Assembly (NCBI GenBank): GCA_034359265.1
Contig: CP136898.1
Location: 1,180,501 to 1,244,500, forward strand
Reading direction: 5' to 3'
DNA length: 64,000 bases
From: Canna indica
Taxonomy: Eukaryota; Streptophyta; Magnoliopsida; Zingiberales; Cannaceae
Position 1 is the stretch's first letter; every line of letters starts with the position of its first letter. A program made the position numbers and the translations under genes. The notes beneath the pieces were generated by a model. It saw only the letters and a program-made list of their open reading frames with translations. It was not told the DNA's origin and ran no database searches. Positions 1 through 11,472 of the stretch are shown here, piece by piece.

Positions 1-218
1 AAGTTTCAAATGGTAGATATTGCAAAGAGTAGTATCCTTCCCGGTATTAAAGGGTGTATATTTCTTGAATCGGGCGCTCCATCGAGGTAGTGTCCCTGGC
101 CCCTTTCTGCTGAGTTGCTCACGATGACTGTGATCCTTGCTTTTCCCGTTGTGGTTTCTTAGATTTTTTTGTCGTCGACGATGGCGTTAAGGTTATGCTA
201 GTCGATCTTCTTTGCTTC

Positions 219-449
219 TCATTGTTCTTCCATTTTTATGAAGTCTGCCGCTTTCTCCTGAAATTCGGCCATATCCTTAGGCTTGGTTAAGGCGATTTGG
301 TCAGCGAACGGCCCGGGTTTTAAACCAAGTTGGAAGCAAAAAAGCTCGATCTTCGAGTCGAGGTTTCGAATGTCGACTGCTATGGCCCGGAACCTATTCA
401 GGTATTCCCTTAGGGGCTCATGTTGCCCTTGTTGGTATAATGGCCACAC
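219..449 (-). pseudogene. Retrotransposon gag fragment (decayed)
   Basis: A 76-codon open stretch on the minus strand resembles the central part of plant LTR-retrotransposon gag. It contains a LREYLNRFRAIAVDI-like segment, then LGLKPGPFADQIAL, then PKDMAEFQEKAADFIKMEEQ, which is the usual order in the gag domain before the zinc knuckle. Downstream on the same strand (below 219) the frame is closed by several stops. Upstream it is cut where the LTR-like repeat at 490 begins. No zinc knuckle, protease or pol is attached, so it is a fragment. The clade is not certain; a Ty3/gypsy Tat/Athila-type source is the best guess from the motif style. Confidence 0.6.
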
Positions 450-489
450 TAAATCCGATTTTTATGAATGTCGACTATTGGATGAATAG

Positions 490-640
490 TGTGTTATCTA
501 AATCTTTTTATCTAATTCCGATTTTAATCGTATACTTTATTACTTAGGCAATTCATAAATCGAGTAGTAAGTGGAAACAATATATAAATGATAAGCAATA
601 GGAAACACAAGGTAAACAATTGCTAACACAATTTGGACTT
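490..640 (-). repeat. Partial Copia-type LTR end (second copy of the 971 repeat)
   Basis: This stretch repeats the start of the block at 971: AATAG then TGTGTT, a shared TTTTAATCGT segment, TTACTTAGGCAAT and AAATCGAGTAG. It diverges after about 150 bp. It is read as a truncated copy of the same LTR end on the minus strand. The 330 bp between it and 971 hold no recognisable gene. Confidence 0.5.
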
Positions 641-970
641 ATTTATACCTTCTTGTAGTGCTGCCCCAAAAAGGAAAAAAGCTCTGTCTCACGATCCTTT
701 GATGCACGATCATGTAGTCGTCCAAGCGTCCGACATTTAGCTTGTCCACAAAAGCACATTCTTCACCGAGATGCACCTCCTCACAATCCAATCAACTCCT
801 TGTGTTGCCCTGCGCTTGGACTAAAGATGGGCGGAGACAAGATGCCAAAAGGTGGTGTCGGTGGGCTGGAATAAGAGAGAACTATTGATGTCCCTCTTCA
901 CCAAGAGAGGTGTTGCAGCAATATTGAAGATTATTGGTGAAATGGCCTACACTAGAGGGGAGGGAAATAG

Positions 971-2059
971 TGTGTTTACTAATCTTTTCGCCAAATTTTG
1001 ATTTTAATCGTTTACTTGATTACTTAGGCAATAACAAATCGAGTAGCAAGCGGAAGCAATGTAAATACGCTAATTAAACAAACACAAGTAGAAGCAAAGC
1101 AAACACGGTGATTTATGGTGGTTCGGCCCCAATGCCTGCTCCACTGCCTAAGCACCCCACTTAGGATTTTCAAATTAGTTTTACTATATTATATCATTTC
1201 CCTTACAAAGAGAACTTTTTACTCGAAGAGTCTTCGCTCCACTGCCTAAGCACCGCTCTCACACTCGAAGAGAACTTTGGCACTTCCACACCCGAAAGTC
1301 TCCGCCTTCTTACCGAGAGCATTTTTCCACCTCAACCCTAAGGGATAACAATCACTAATCCTAGTAAACTACCTTTACACCGGTATATTTAAACTCCAAA
1401 CACCAAGGCTACCACCCAATTTCAAGACCTACACTCTAGGTCTTACACTAACTCAAATACAATGAAATAAAACACAATAATACAAGTAAATGGAGCAAAT
1501 AAATAATACAAGAAATACTTAGCTCCAAGCACAAGTCCTAGTTCTCTTGATGCCTCAATGATGAATCAATCAAAGCTTGAAGGCAAGATCAAGGAGTTGA
1601 GAGATCAAACTAGGGTTTCTCCAAGTAATGGCTCAATGAAAGCTTGGGAATGATCAACGATGGGTCAATGGAGTTTAGGAGTGATCAAGAGTGTCAAAGG
1701 AAGGCCGTAGAGTACCGGTACTCTACATATTGTACCTGTACTCTACATTGAGTTTTAGCCAGTTTCTTTCTTCAGTTCGAGTTTCGGATTATGTATTTGG
1801 TTCTTTAGGGGTCTTTGCATCATAATGAGGATTTTACACTTTATCTAGACACACTAAATCTAGACTCTATCTTCCCGACGAATCCGAGTGCATCGACCAA
1901 TGTTCTTCCGATTTTTTGATTTCCGCGATATTTTCGACCGTGGACATCATGCGCTAACCGATATAGAACCTGAAAATAATTCTCCATGAAATCATTACTT
2001 CCATGTTTGTTATTATCAAAACCGAGATTAAGACCAAGGTTGAAAATCTTAGGCCAACA
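971..2059 (-). repeat. Copia-type LTR, minus strand
   Basis: Read on the minus strand, the block begins TGTTGGCC immediately after a purine tract and ends AACACA, so it has TG...CA ends. The junction on its 5' side has the layout GTCATCATCAAAA, purine tract, TGTTGG, which is typical of the 3' LTR of plant Copia elements. No Copia coding region survives on the upstream (higher-coordinate) side. The ends are assigned by consensus, not by alignment to a full element. Confidence 0.55.
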
Positions 2060-2060
2060 A

Positions 2061-2071
2061 TCTCCCCCATT
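2061..2071 (-). other. Polypurine tract of the Copia-type element
   Basis: On the minus strand the tract reads AATGGGGGAGA and lies one base before the LTR start TGTTGG. It is preceded by GTCATCATCAA, a common neighbour of Copia polypurine tracts. Confidence 0.55.
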
Positions 2072-2449
2072 TTGATGATGACAAACATCCTTAAAAAAAT
2101 ATATCATTTAAGTACAAAGGATATCAAACATGAGATTTCTCCCCCTATCAACATGCATATCTGTGTAAATAAACTCCCACTATCTATATGCATGATTTTC
2201 CTATATTTTCTTCCCTTTTTACCTATATTTTCTCCCCCTTTTGACATCAATCAAAAGGAACGAGAAAAGTCAACTTATAGTCAAAGTTGAGAAGAAAACA
2301 TTTTTTGATGAAAGCATGTAGGTCTCAACACAAGGGATGAAAACCAAATATCTAATATGAGACTAAATCATACATGATAGCAAAGAATGATACCTAAAAT
2401 CCAAATTTGGAAATCATGTATAAATTCAAGTATCGATAGTATCGGTCAA

Positions 2450-4000
2450 AATATCAAAAACCATTTTAGAAATAATTTTTCTTAGCTAATAGTGAGAACA
2501 ATACCAAAAATAAGGTTATGATATCATACTTGAACTCTCATTTGAAAATTTTAACGAAAATCCAAAGTATCGAAAAATGAGCACTTGGATAGAATGATAC
2601 TTTAAAGTTTCAAATTTCAACTTCAAAAATCCATAACAAATCATATTTATACTCAAGATTTTTGAATTTTTTTTGCCATAAACTAGACTTCCAAAGGAAG
2701 ATGCAGATTCAAGAATTAAAGAAAAATCATCTTTCGGCATTTTTCTAAAATTCACTAAGTTCTAGTGGCATTTTCATAAATAATTAGAATTTTTCAAAAT
2801 ATTTCCAGATTTCATTCTAACTTTTCAGATACCAAGATATGGCCATATAAAGCATTTGTATCAAGTTTGAAGTGAAAATAATATCGTTTAGTCAAAATAT
2901 GAACTTAACACGACTTCATTCAAAGTAGGCATGAAAACATGAAAATGCAAAGTACCAAATTTTGCTATCTACTCATGTTTACTCTAGCTTAGACACTTGG
3001 ACATCTATCATGAATGAAACTAAGTATATTAATCAAGTTTGGGCTTAAAAATAGGTTTCTAAGTCACTTTATTGACTTAAGTCAAAGGGATACTTAAGTA
3101 TACATAAATCAAACTCTTAAATTCCTATCAAATCATATTCTTGACGAAATTTTTTGAAACTTTAATAGGAGAAACTAGATTTCTCAAGGAATCTACGGGT
3201 CCAAGAATCAGTCAAAAATTAGTTTTCTATAAATTCAAAAAAAGTCTTGACAGCCTAGGGGCATTTTCATAAATATAAAAGTATTTTTTTTTCAAAAGTT
3301 GTCAATTTTGATTAAAACTTTCCAGATATTGCTAAATAATCATTTAATATGCGCGTGTCAAGTTTGAGCTCAAAATGAATTTTCTAAGTCTATTTTTAAA
3401 CTTATCTCGATTCCAACCAAAAACTCATTTTCAAGATATCGCTCAAGATATCAAAATACTTCACTAAAAGAATAGTGAGAATGATATTAGAAATGGAATC
3501 AAAATAGTATACACAAAATTTCATTAGAATTTTTCGACGAAAAATCAAAGTATCGAAAAAATTAATATTTCAAAAGGGTGATACTTTGCTTTTCTGAAAT
3601 CCAATTTCAAAATCCCGCTATAAGTCATATTCTTAATGAATTTTTTGAAATTTTTACTGAAGAAATTAGATTTTCAATTAAAATGAAGTTTCAAGAATCA
3701 GTTAAAAAGGATTTTTTTATATTTTTCTAGAAATAACTGAAAATGCTGAATTTCTAATGATATTTTCGTAATTTCTAGTTATTTTTGAAAATGTGTTCAG
3801 TTTTTATTCAAACTTTTATGACACCACAAAATAGTCATGTAAAGAGTGTATGTCAAGTTTGAAATGAAAATTATATCCTTAGACCAAGTTATCAACCTAG
3901 CATGGTTTCATCCAAAAATAAGCAAGTTATCATGAAACTTTAAAAAGGTCAATATTATCATTTACTCATGATTTTTCAAACTTAAACCTATGGATACCTA
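2450..4000. repeat. Degenerate ~490-bp tandem repeat (at least 3 units)
   Basis: Landmarks recur in order at about 490-bp spacing. An AATCATATT...TTTTTGAA segment occurs near 2639, 3130 and 3625. Each is followed by a GGCATTTTCATAA-like or related segment and then GTATCAAGTTTGAA / GTCAAGTTTGAG / GTCAAGTTTGAA near 2868, 3357 and 3847. Longer similarity links 2450-2960 with 3450-3960. The array is AT-rich, has no long frame, and adjoins the Copia-type polypurine tract, so it may be the non-coding 3' part of that element or an independent diverged satellite. Confidence 0.6.
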
Positions 4001-4110
4001 ACATGAGTAAATCTAAACATGTTCCTCAAATATGGATTAAAAATAAGATATCTAAGTCAATTTATTGACTTGGGTCAACTTGGTTCAAAAGAGATAATCA
4101 TGAAATCACC

Positions 4111-6588
4111 TGTAAGACCCGGAATTTTTCCTAATAAAGAAATCTATGTTGGTGCAGCGCATCGGACAGGGGGCTAGTCGGGTCGAGCCATGGAATCACC
4201 TCGAGTAGAAGGTATAACTAGACCTATTAAAGTATGAAGTTTAATTGGTTAAATGGTCATTTCCTTTTATACATTAGATGTCTTATTAGAGTCGAGTTTG
4301 ACTCGTGTATGCGGATAGAATCGGAGCCCGAATCAGACTCGGTTGAACCGAGTGAGAACTAAGTTATGTTAGAGGGCATAGAGGTCATTTGTAGATGAGG
4401 GAATAAAACCCCTCATCTACAGCCGTGCGGCTCATCTTGGAGCCGCATGCAGCCCGAGCAAGAGAGGGACGAGGGGAGATCTTGGGTCGGTGCCGAAAAT
4501 CATGTCACCATCGGAAGGATCGAGATCGCCAACGTCCATCTCTTCTTCTTCCTTAATCAAGGTGAGTGGTTGTTTTTCGTTGATTGGGTGAGGTGGGTAG
4601 CCGAACCCCTAGGACTGCTAGGTGGCGATTTTCTCGCGAGTTTTCATCGATTCATGGTACCTTGACCTTCTTACCACTGTTTTAATTGTTAGTACGTCGG
4701 ATCTCCGTAGTTTTTTTTGGATTCTTGATGTTTTAGGGGCTGCCGAGTCAAGGGAAAGGGAAAAGGTCAAGCCAAAATTTTCCTCAATTCCCTCGACGGA
4801 TGTAAACCGTCTTTTGAACGATCTTAAATCCATATCGAGTGGATTTATAAATTACTTACTAAAAGTGATGATTGAAACTCCTCCTCTAAAGTCTAGCTGG
4901 CTCGGCCAAGCAAAGGAAAAATTGCATGTCCATTGTTCGGCCGAGGAAGGGGTGTCCAGCTTGATCAATGTATTGATTAGGATAGATTGGAAACAAGATA
5001 TTAGGGTTTAGGGTTAGTCCTTCCCCCTTGTTCCTATTCTTGAAGGCTCGATCGAGCAAGGATGAGGGAAAAGGTGACATCTAGAAACTAAACTTCACGT
5101 TTAGAAATACTCAAAACAATAGGAAATGAAGGTTGCCTAGATTGACAAGTAGAATTACAAAGAGAATTAGGAAAGACATCAATTAAGGAAAACTACCACC
5201 CTAGTGCATATATATACACATACACTTAGCGACAATAGTATATAGCAATTACTTCCAAGACTTTTTACTTATGAATTACTAATATTAGTAATGAATTACA
5301 ATGATAGATTTAATGTTACCTTGCTAGAATTTTATGATTAAATGCATAATTTAATTATTTACTCGTTGCAATCATGTTGTTATTCATGGTAATAGTAGTA
5401 GGTTAACTTCCTTATAACCTAAGGGTTGTGACACGTATATACTTGAACATTCTACACTTATGACATGTAGCTCATACTAGCAAAAGTAGCAATTGACGCT
5501 AGATGACTAGTTGGAAACTCTAAAGTACGTGTTACTTATGGAAACTCGAATGTAGATGAGCTAGATTACAGACTCAAGGAACAACCAATGTGTAGTACTG
5601 TGCGGATGGTAAGGCCTGAAATAAAGGGTTGAACACGGGTGGATGCCCGGGATTTTATATAAGAAAACTCTAGACACTTTGCTTCTGTGATGTGATTGTG
5701 ATGGTCTGCCGAGAAGCATGGATAGTCGAAATGACTAATGCTTGACTCGGCCAGTGATTTGGGTCCTGAGGATGCACCAGCGGGCGCGCTAGGTGTCAGA
5801 CCCCAGTTGGGTGGGACTAGCTATTCCTAACCCGGTAGATATTTGGAGACTAGCAGACCATCCTAGTCGACGTGCCGGAGATTGCCTTGATTTACTTGTG
5901 TGTTATGTGGGACGAACGGCCAGTATGTTACTATCTTTGTGTGGTAGGGCTGGTTATAGCCGAACCACTAGATCATGAGCAGGGCCTAAGGGCCGAGTGC
6001 CATGTAGCTTAGTTAGGCTGTTATGGTTGGTTACATGAATGTATGGTCTATACAGGACGACCCTTGAGATCGGTTGTCATATAATAAGCAAATTATATCC
6101 CTAACTTTATATTTTGCTGTCTTTTATATATATATGATTATTGGGGATTTACGTGGAGGTTCAGAAGAATCGCTCACCGAGTCCCATGTGGACTCACGGT
6201 TTATTTCCTTATTTTGCATAGCTCGATCAGTGAGTTGAGGCTTGGAGTCATGGTGCAGTTGGAGAGAAGGCGGTGGCGTAGATCTCGTAGCAGCGTCCAC
6301 TAGTCACACTCTAGGTGTCTAGGAATGTTGTTTCTTTTTCATACACTGAGAGTTGTTTGTTTTAAAGCATGTAATCGACTTTGAATTTGAGTTGTTTCTT
6401 ATGGTGTTTGATGTTAGCAACTTTTTTTGCCTTTTATAAAAATTGTGAACTTTCTTGAACTTCAAATAAAGCTGCATCATTTTTTCTATTGATGTGTTTT
6501 CGGTTTCTCGTCAGTCATTATATGTAGTAGGCTTCAGGGTAGGACATAGACCCTGGCCGGTCACACGACCCTGAGTTGGGGTGTGACA
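4111..6588 (+). repeat. 5' LTR of the chromovirus
   Basis: The LTR begins TGTAAGACCCGG and ends TGTGACA, giving TG...CA ends and a length of 2,478 bp. The start recurs at 11473 (TGTAAGACTCGG) and most of the LTR aligns with 11473-13380. The inner end is fixed by the primer binding site four bases downstream. The LTR has a GC-richer 5' third and an AT-rich middle, and codes for nothing recognisable. Confidence 0.9.
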
Positions 6589-6592
6589 AAGT

Positions 6593-6604
6593 TGGTATCA
6601 GAGC
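6593..6604 (+). other. Primer binding site (initiator tRNA-Met)
   Basis: TGGTATCAGAGC is the classical plant LTR-retrotransposon primer binding site, complementary to the 3' end of initiator methionine tRNA. It lies four bases after the 5' LTR. Confidence 0.9.
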
Positions 6605-6807
6605 TTTTGGTTAGGTCTTGACTATGACTAGGAGTTGGGTACCGTATGAGATATATGCTAGCGTGTTAACATACGGTATAGTTATGCTACGAGATCTGGC
6701 AACCACGGCTGCACTCAGCACACCATGCGGTTAGTAATTTAAAAAGATTCTATGGAAACATTTTTTTTTATGACAGGAGAATTGTTATTTTTCTCTGTGA
6801 TAGTGCG

Positions 6808-7960
6808 ATGGATGCTCATAATGCTGCACTGAGCGGTAGTGGCAGTAACTTGATGGAGCGTCGAGGCCGGGCCCGGGGTAGAGACAGGGAGCAGTCCGAC
6901 GATCAGGGGAAAGAGTCTGCAGTTGTTCGATTGTAAGCTCATGTAGCTCAGCTAACAGAGGCACTCGTTAGGGAACAAGAACAGAGACAACAGATGCAAC
7001 AACAGTAGCCGCCACCGCCGCAACTTGTACCCGTAGTTCCGGCGGTATTGGAGGTGGTCGAGGCTATAACACCAGTGGTCAGGGCTCCGGGAGCCCCAAC
7101 CTATAGAAACTTTGTCACGCTGAAGCCGCCAAAATTCACCGGAACAGATCGACAGGTGGAAGTGACTGAGTTTCTGGGGGACTTCTACGAACTATGCAGT
7201 AGCCTGTATGGTCAGACTTCAGATGAGAGGACCGACAAAGATCTGGCTTTATACTTGGAGGGCTCGGAGGGCAGTAGGCGCGCCGCCTCCCACCTTGGAG
7301 TTATTCAGGGCAGCCGTGGAAGAGCAGTACTTGCCAATGAGTGTTTGCGACAAGCGAGCCCGGGACTTTGAGATGCTGCGTCGGGCTGGGGGCATTTTAG
7401 TGTCAGAATATGAGATGGAGTTCAACCGTCTTTCCAAATATCATCCGACCATAGTGGCAGCTGAGACTGCCAGGGTCAAGAGGTTCGTTGGAGGCTTGAG
7501 GCCTCAGATTGGCAGGCTCATCCACTATACCGAGGATTCCACTCTTGCCCGGGTAGTGGATGAAGCTCTTCGGAAGGAAGCCTTGGTGTCGTTCAAGAGG
7601 AATGATGGGTCGGCCAAGAAGAAATTTTGGCCGCAAGGATCTGGGGGTTGACCATGGCATTAAGAGGGGGCAGTGACTGTCGCAGACCACCAGCAGACCC
7701 GAGGACAGAATGGTAACTAGGGCCGTGGGGGCCCAGGGTCTGGGTCAGTAAGGCCGGCAGGGTCAGGAGGTGCTTCTTAGAGGGTTGAGGTACCACAATG
7801 TGGCAGCTGCAGTCAGAGGCACTGGAGGGTCTGTCTTGGCCGCACAGATGCTTGTTATAAATATGGTCGGGTCGGGCATTTCAAGAAGGATTGTCCGGAG
7901 AGAGTTGGTTAGAAATCCGAGCAGACAAAAGGAAAGGCGCCTATGTCAGTAGGATCAGTG
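6808..7960 (+). pseudogene. gag: Chromovirus gag remnant
   Basis: The frame opens at ATG 6808. A TAA ends the first frame near 6943, a TAG follows near 7006, and two overlapping frames (7048-7371 and 7208-7651) show a frameshift around 7260. Recognisable segments are PPKFTGTDRQVEVTEFLGDF, the usual start of the gag core, and FNRLSKYHPTIVAAETARVKR further on. A cysteine-rich remnant near 7845-7900 is in the place of the zinc knuckle. The protein would form the retrotransposon capsid, but no intact product is possible. Confidence 0.8.
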
Positions 7961-8049
7961 GCTTAGAGAGGGCAGGTACAGAACAGGGGGTTGCATACTA
8001 GCCATTCAGAGAGATCGTCTACCAGGGTGTTTGCTATGAACCGAGAGGG

Positions 8050-8430
8050 GGTAGAGGCGCTAAGGCAATGGTAACAAGTACTATTTTAGTATGTTCATCT
8101 GCTGCTTATGTTCTATTTGATCCGGGTGCCACACACTCGTTTGTATATATCTGCCAAATTTACTGCTGAGTTACCAATGGCACCTTCCTTGCTCGACGGG
8201 CCATTTGTAGTACCAACGCCTACGGGCGATGCAATCGTAGCCAAATCAATTTTCCAAGGCCGTGAAGTGCTCATCTGCGGCCATGCATTGAGGGCAGATT
8301 TGACACTCCTGCCCATGCTTGAACTAGACGTCATTCTCGACATGGATTGGCTGGCGGAGCACTTTGTGTTACTGGATTGTAGAGCTAAGACTGTCGTGTT
8401 TAGCAAGCCTAGTTTGCTGTAGTTCACATT
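8050..8430 (+). pseudogene. Chromovirus aspartic protease remnant
   Basis: Around 8105-8145 one frame reads LFDPGATHSF, the position of the D-[ST]-G active site of retroviral-type aspartic protease. Here the second residue is proline, which would disable it. The following frame (8108-8422) carries ILDMDWLAEHFVLLDC, the conserved D-W-L segment downstream of the active site. The two parts are in different frames. Confidence 0.75.
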
Positions 8431-8589
8431 TCAAGGAGAAGGAAGGGCCATGCCGATTGGGATCATCTCAACCCTTAAAGCTCGTAAACTGCTTCAGGGC
8501 GGCTGCCAATCTTTCCTAGCCTTCATATCCATGTTCGAGAAAGAAGGGGTGCAGTAAGGGATGTCAGTGGAACTCAGATAGTTTGCGAG

Positions 8590-9160
8590 TTCCCCGATGT
8601 GTTTCCCATGGAGTTGCCGAGATTATCGCCCAGGAGAGAGGTTGATTTCTGCATTGATTTGTTACCAGGGGTGAAGCCAATCTCCATCCCACCTGATAGG
8701 ATGGCGCCGGTCGAACTCATGGAGTTAAAGGTGAAATTGCAAGAAATGTTGGACCTAGGCTTCATCCGGCTAAACGTGTCACCATGGGGTGCTTCGATGC
8801 TCTTCGTGAAGAAAAAGAATTGGTCTATGCGCATGTGCATCGACTATAGGCAGCTGAATAAAGTGACAATCAAGAATCGTTACCCACTGCCAAGGATAGA
8901 TGATTTGTTTGACCAACTAAAGGGGGCGCGATGGTTTTCTAATATAGACTTGAGGTCAGGATATCATCAGCTGAGAATCCGGGACTACGATGTGCCTAAG
9001 ATCGCCTTCAGAACTCGCTATGGTCACTACGAGTTTCTAGTGATGTCCTTTGGTCTAACCAATGCACCTGCTGCTTTCATGGATCTGATGAACATGGTGT
9101 TTAAGGAGTACCTAGATAGTTTTGTAATCGTCTTCATTGACGACATATTGGTTTAATCCA
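8590..9160 (+). pseudogene. Chromovirus reverse transcriptase remnant
   Basis: The longest open stretch runs 8599-9156. Motifs in order are [20 protein letters not shown], the [18 protein letters not shown] block, [20 protein letters not shown], and the catalytic FIDDILV (the YxDD position). A TAA directly after FIDDILV stops the frame where the family normally has a tyrosine codon. Homology continues past the stop ([18 protein letters not shown]) into the connection domain up to about 9260. Confidence 0.9.
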
Positions 9161-9524
9161 AGAGTGAGGATGAGCACTCGGAACACTTGAGGATGGTCTT
9201 GGAAACCCTCAGAGAACATCAGTTGTTCGCTAAATTTTCCAAATGTGAATTCTGGTTACAAAGGGATAAGGGTGGATCCCTCAAAGGTGGAGGCTGTGCA
9301 GAACTAGAGACGGCCAACCAGCCTGACTGAGATCCGCAGCTTTCTTGGGTTGGTCGGGTACTACCGAAAGTTTGTAGAAAACTTCTCTAGAATTATAGCC
9401 CCTTGACTCGGTTGACTCAGAAAAAGGTCAAATTTGATTAGGACGACAAGTATGAGGTGAGCTTTCAGAAGCTCAAGGAATGCTTAACGTCGACACCTGT
9501 GTTGGCTGTACCTTCTGGCTTATG

Positions 9525-9870
9525 AGGGTTTGTAGTCTACTGTGATGCCTCTCGGGTTGGCCTAGGCTGCGTTGTCATAGCCTATGTGTCCCGCCAGCTG
9601 AAAGTTCATGAAAAGAACTACCCGACGCACAACCTAGAGCTAGTGGCGTTGGTTTTTGCACTAAAGCTCTAGCGGCACTATCTGTGCGGGGAGACTCGCG
9701 AGATCTATACAAATCACAAGAGCCTCCAGTACTTGCTTACCCAAAAGGAGCCGAATCTCAAGCATAGGAGGTAGCTGGAGCTCCTAAAGGATTATGATGG
9801 CACCATCATGTATAATCCGGGAAAAGCCAATGTGGTAGTAGATGCTTTAAGCAGAAAATCAATGAGCAGT
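9525..9870 (+). pseudogene. Chromovirus RNase H remnant
   Basis: The frame carries [16 protein letters not shown] (first catalytic Asp), [20 protein letters not shown] (conserved Glu), the EIYTNHKSLQYL segment and NVVVDALSRK at the end, the standard RNase H order. Tryptophan positions near 9671 and 9771 are now TAG stops. Confidence 0.85.
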
Positions 9871-10119
9871 TTGGCTCATTTGGAAATCAAGCGAAGGCCT
9901 CTAGCTCAAGAGCTGGCGCTGTGCCTAGATGGGGTACAACCCTGACTGTGTCGGCTTTAGGTACCTTGGTGACACACCTGCGGGTACAATCCATGATGGT
10001 GAATATGTTGCATGCTGCGCAGGGAGAGGACACCTTTTGTGCGCTGACAAATGACTTAGTGTAAAGAGGAGATGCAGAAAATGGATTCAAGTTGGACTCA
10101 GAGGGTGTGTTGAGGTTCA

Positions 10120-11100
10120 AAGACTGAATCGTGGTGTCGGATATGGCAGAGTTGCGTAGGCAAGTCCTGAAGCTGGGTCATCGTTCCACTTATACGATGC
10201 ATCCGTGATCCACCAAAATGTACCAAGATTTATGGCAGCATTACTAGTGGAAGGGCATGAAAAGAGAGGTAGCAGAGTTTGTATCCAAATGTTTGGTCTG
10301 CCAGCAAGTGAAGGCCAAACACCTGAAGCCCGCGGGGCTGCTGCAGAACCTCGAGGTGCCCGAGTGGAAGTGAGAGAAAATCACCATGGACCTGGTGACC
10401 GGGTTGCCTAAATCAAAAGGTGGCTTTGACTCCATCTGGGTGGTAGTGGATCGGTTAACCAAGACCACACACTTCATACCGGTAAGAATGACCTTTTATG
10501 CGGAGCAGTATGCCAGACTAATTTTAGACATGATTGTGGCTTATCATGGTACCCCAATGATAATCATATCAGATCGAGGTACCCAGTTCACAGCCCGGTT
10601 CTGGCAGTCCTTCCAAGAAGCCTTGGGTACTCAAGTACGTTTCAGCACAGCTTTCCATCCGCAGATAGACGGACAGTCTGAGAGAACCATCCAAACCTTA
10701 GAAGATATGCTGAGGGCATGCATCCTGGATATGGCCGACGGTTGGGAGAAACACCTGCCATCGATCGAGTTCGCTTACAACAACAGTTATCATAGTAGCA
10801 TTGGCATGTCTCCTTTCGAGGCCTTGTATGGGCGACGGTATAGGTCTCTTGTGGGCTGGTTTGAGGCCGGAGAATCACTCATGGATGATCCTGATCTGGT
10901 TGAGAAAGCGATAGAGAAGGTGAAAATTATAAAGGAGAGATTGCTGGTGGCCCGGAGTCGTCAGAAGATGTATGCCGATAAGAAAGCCAAAGAGTTGGAG
11001 TTCGCTAAAGGCGACTTGGTGTTCCTGAAGGTTTCCCCCATGAAAAGTGTAGTCCGATTTGGGAAGAAGGGGAAGTTGTGCCCTAGGTTCATTGGGCATT
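10120..11100 (+). pseudogene. Chromovirus integrase remnant
   Basis: The zinc-binding region ends in CLVCQQVKA (10291-10320). The catalytic D-D-E triad is visible: Asp in TMDLVTGLP (about 10384), Asp in IIISDRGTQF (about 10570) and Glu in GQSERTIQTLEDMLRA (about 10705). A 260-codon frame (10386-11168) remains open across the core, the longest intact part of the element. Stops at 10206, 10243 and 10370 break the N-terminal part. The GKKGKLCPRFIGHF segment near 11070 is the usual GPY/F-type end of the integrase. Confidence 0.9.
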
Positions 11101-11190
11101 TTCCTATTCTCAAGCGAAGAGGCACGGTGGCTTACGAACTGGCTTTACAAAGTTCACCTAGATTTTGATGTGTCCATGCTCTAGAGATAT

Positions 11191-11440
11191 GTGAGGGATG
11201 AGTCCTACGTGATCGAGCCAACTACGGTTGAGGTGGGCGCGGCGGTCTCATATGAGAAGAAGCCAGTGGAGATACTTGACCCACAGATCAGGAAGCTGAG
11301 GTCCAAGGAAATTTTCTTGGTGAAAGTTAGATGGGAGCACCACTTCGGACAAGAAGCCACTTGGGAGGTAGAGCAAGACATGAGAGAGGGCTATCCTTCC
11401 TTGTTCGGAGAACCGGTAAGTCTTTATAATTCATCAAAAT
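11191..11440 (+). pseudogene. Integrase-linked chromodomain
   Basis: After the integrase, the frame carries YEKKPVEILDPQIRKLRS, then LVKVRWEHHFGQEATWEVE and MREGYPSLF. This is the chromodomain signature of plant chromoviruses, which in this family directs integration toward particular heterochromatin. It is separated from the integrase by a stop at 11166 and a frame change. Confidence 0.85.
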
Positions 11441-11459
11441 TTGAGGACGAATTTCCTTT

Positions 11460-11471
11460 AAGGGGGGAAGG
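11460..11471 (+). other. Polypurine tract of the chromovirus
   Basis: AAGGGGGGAAGG lies immediately upstream of the 3' LTR start TGTAAGAC at 11473. This is the plus-strand priming site. Confidence 0.85.
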
Positions 11472-11472
11472 T

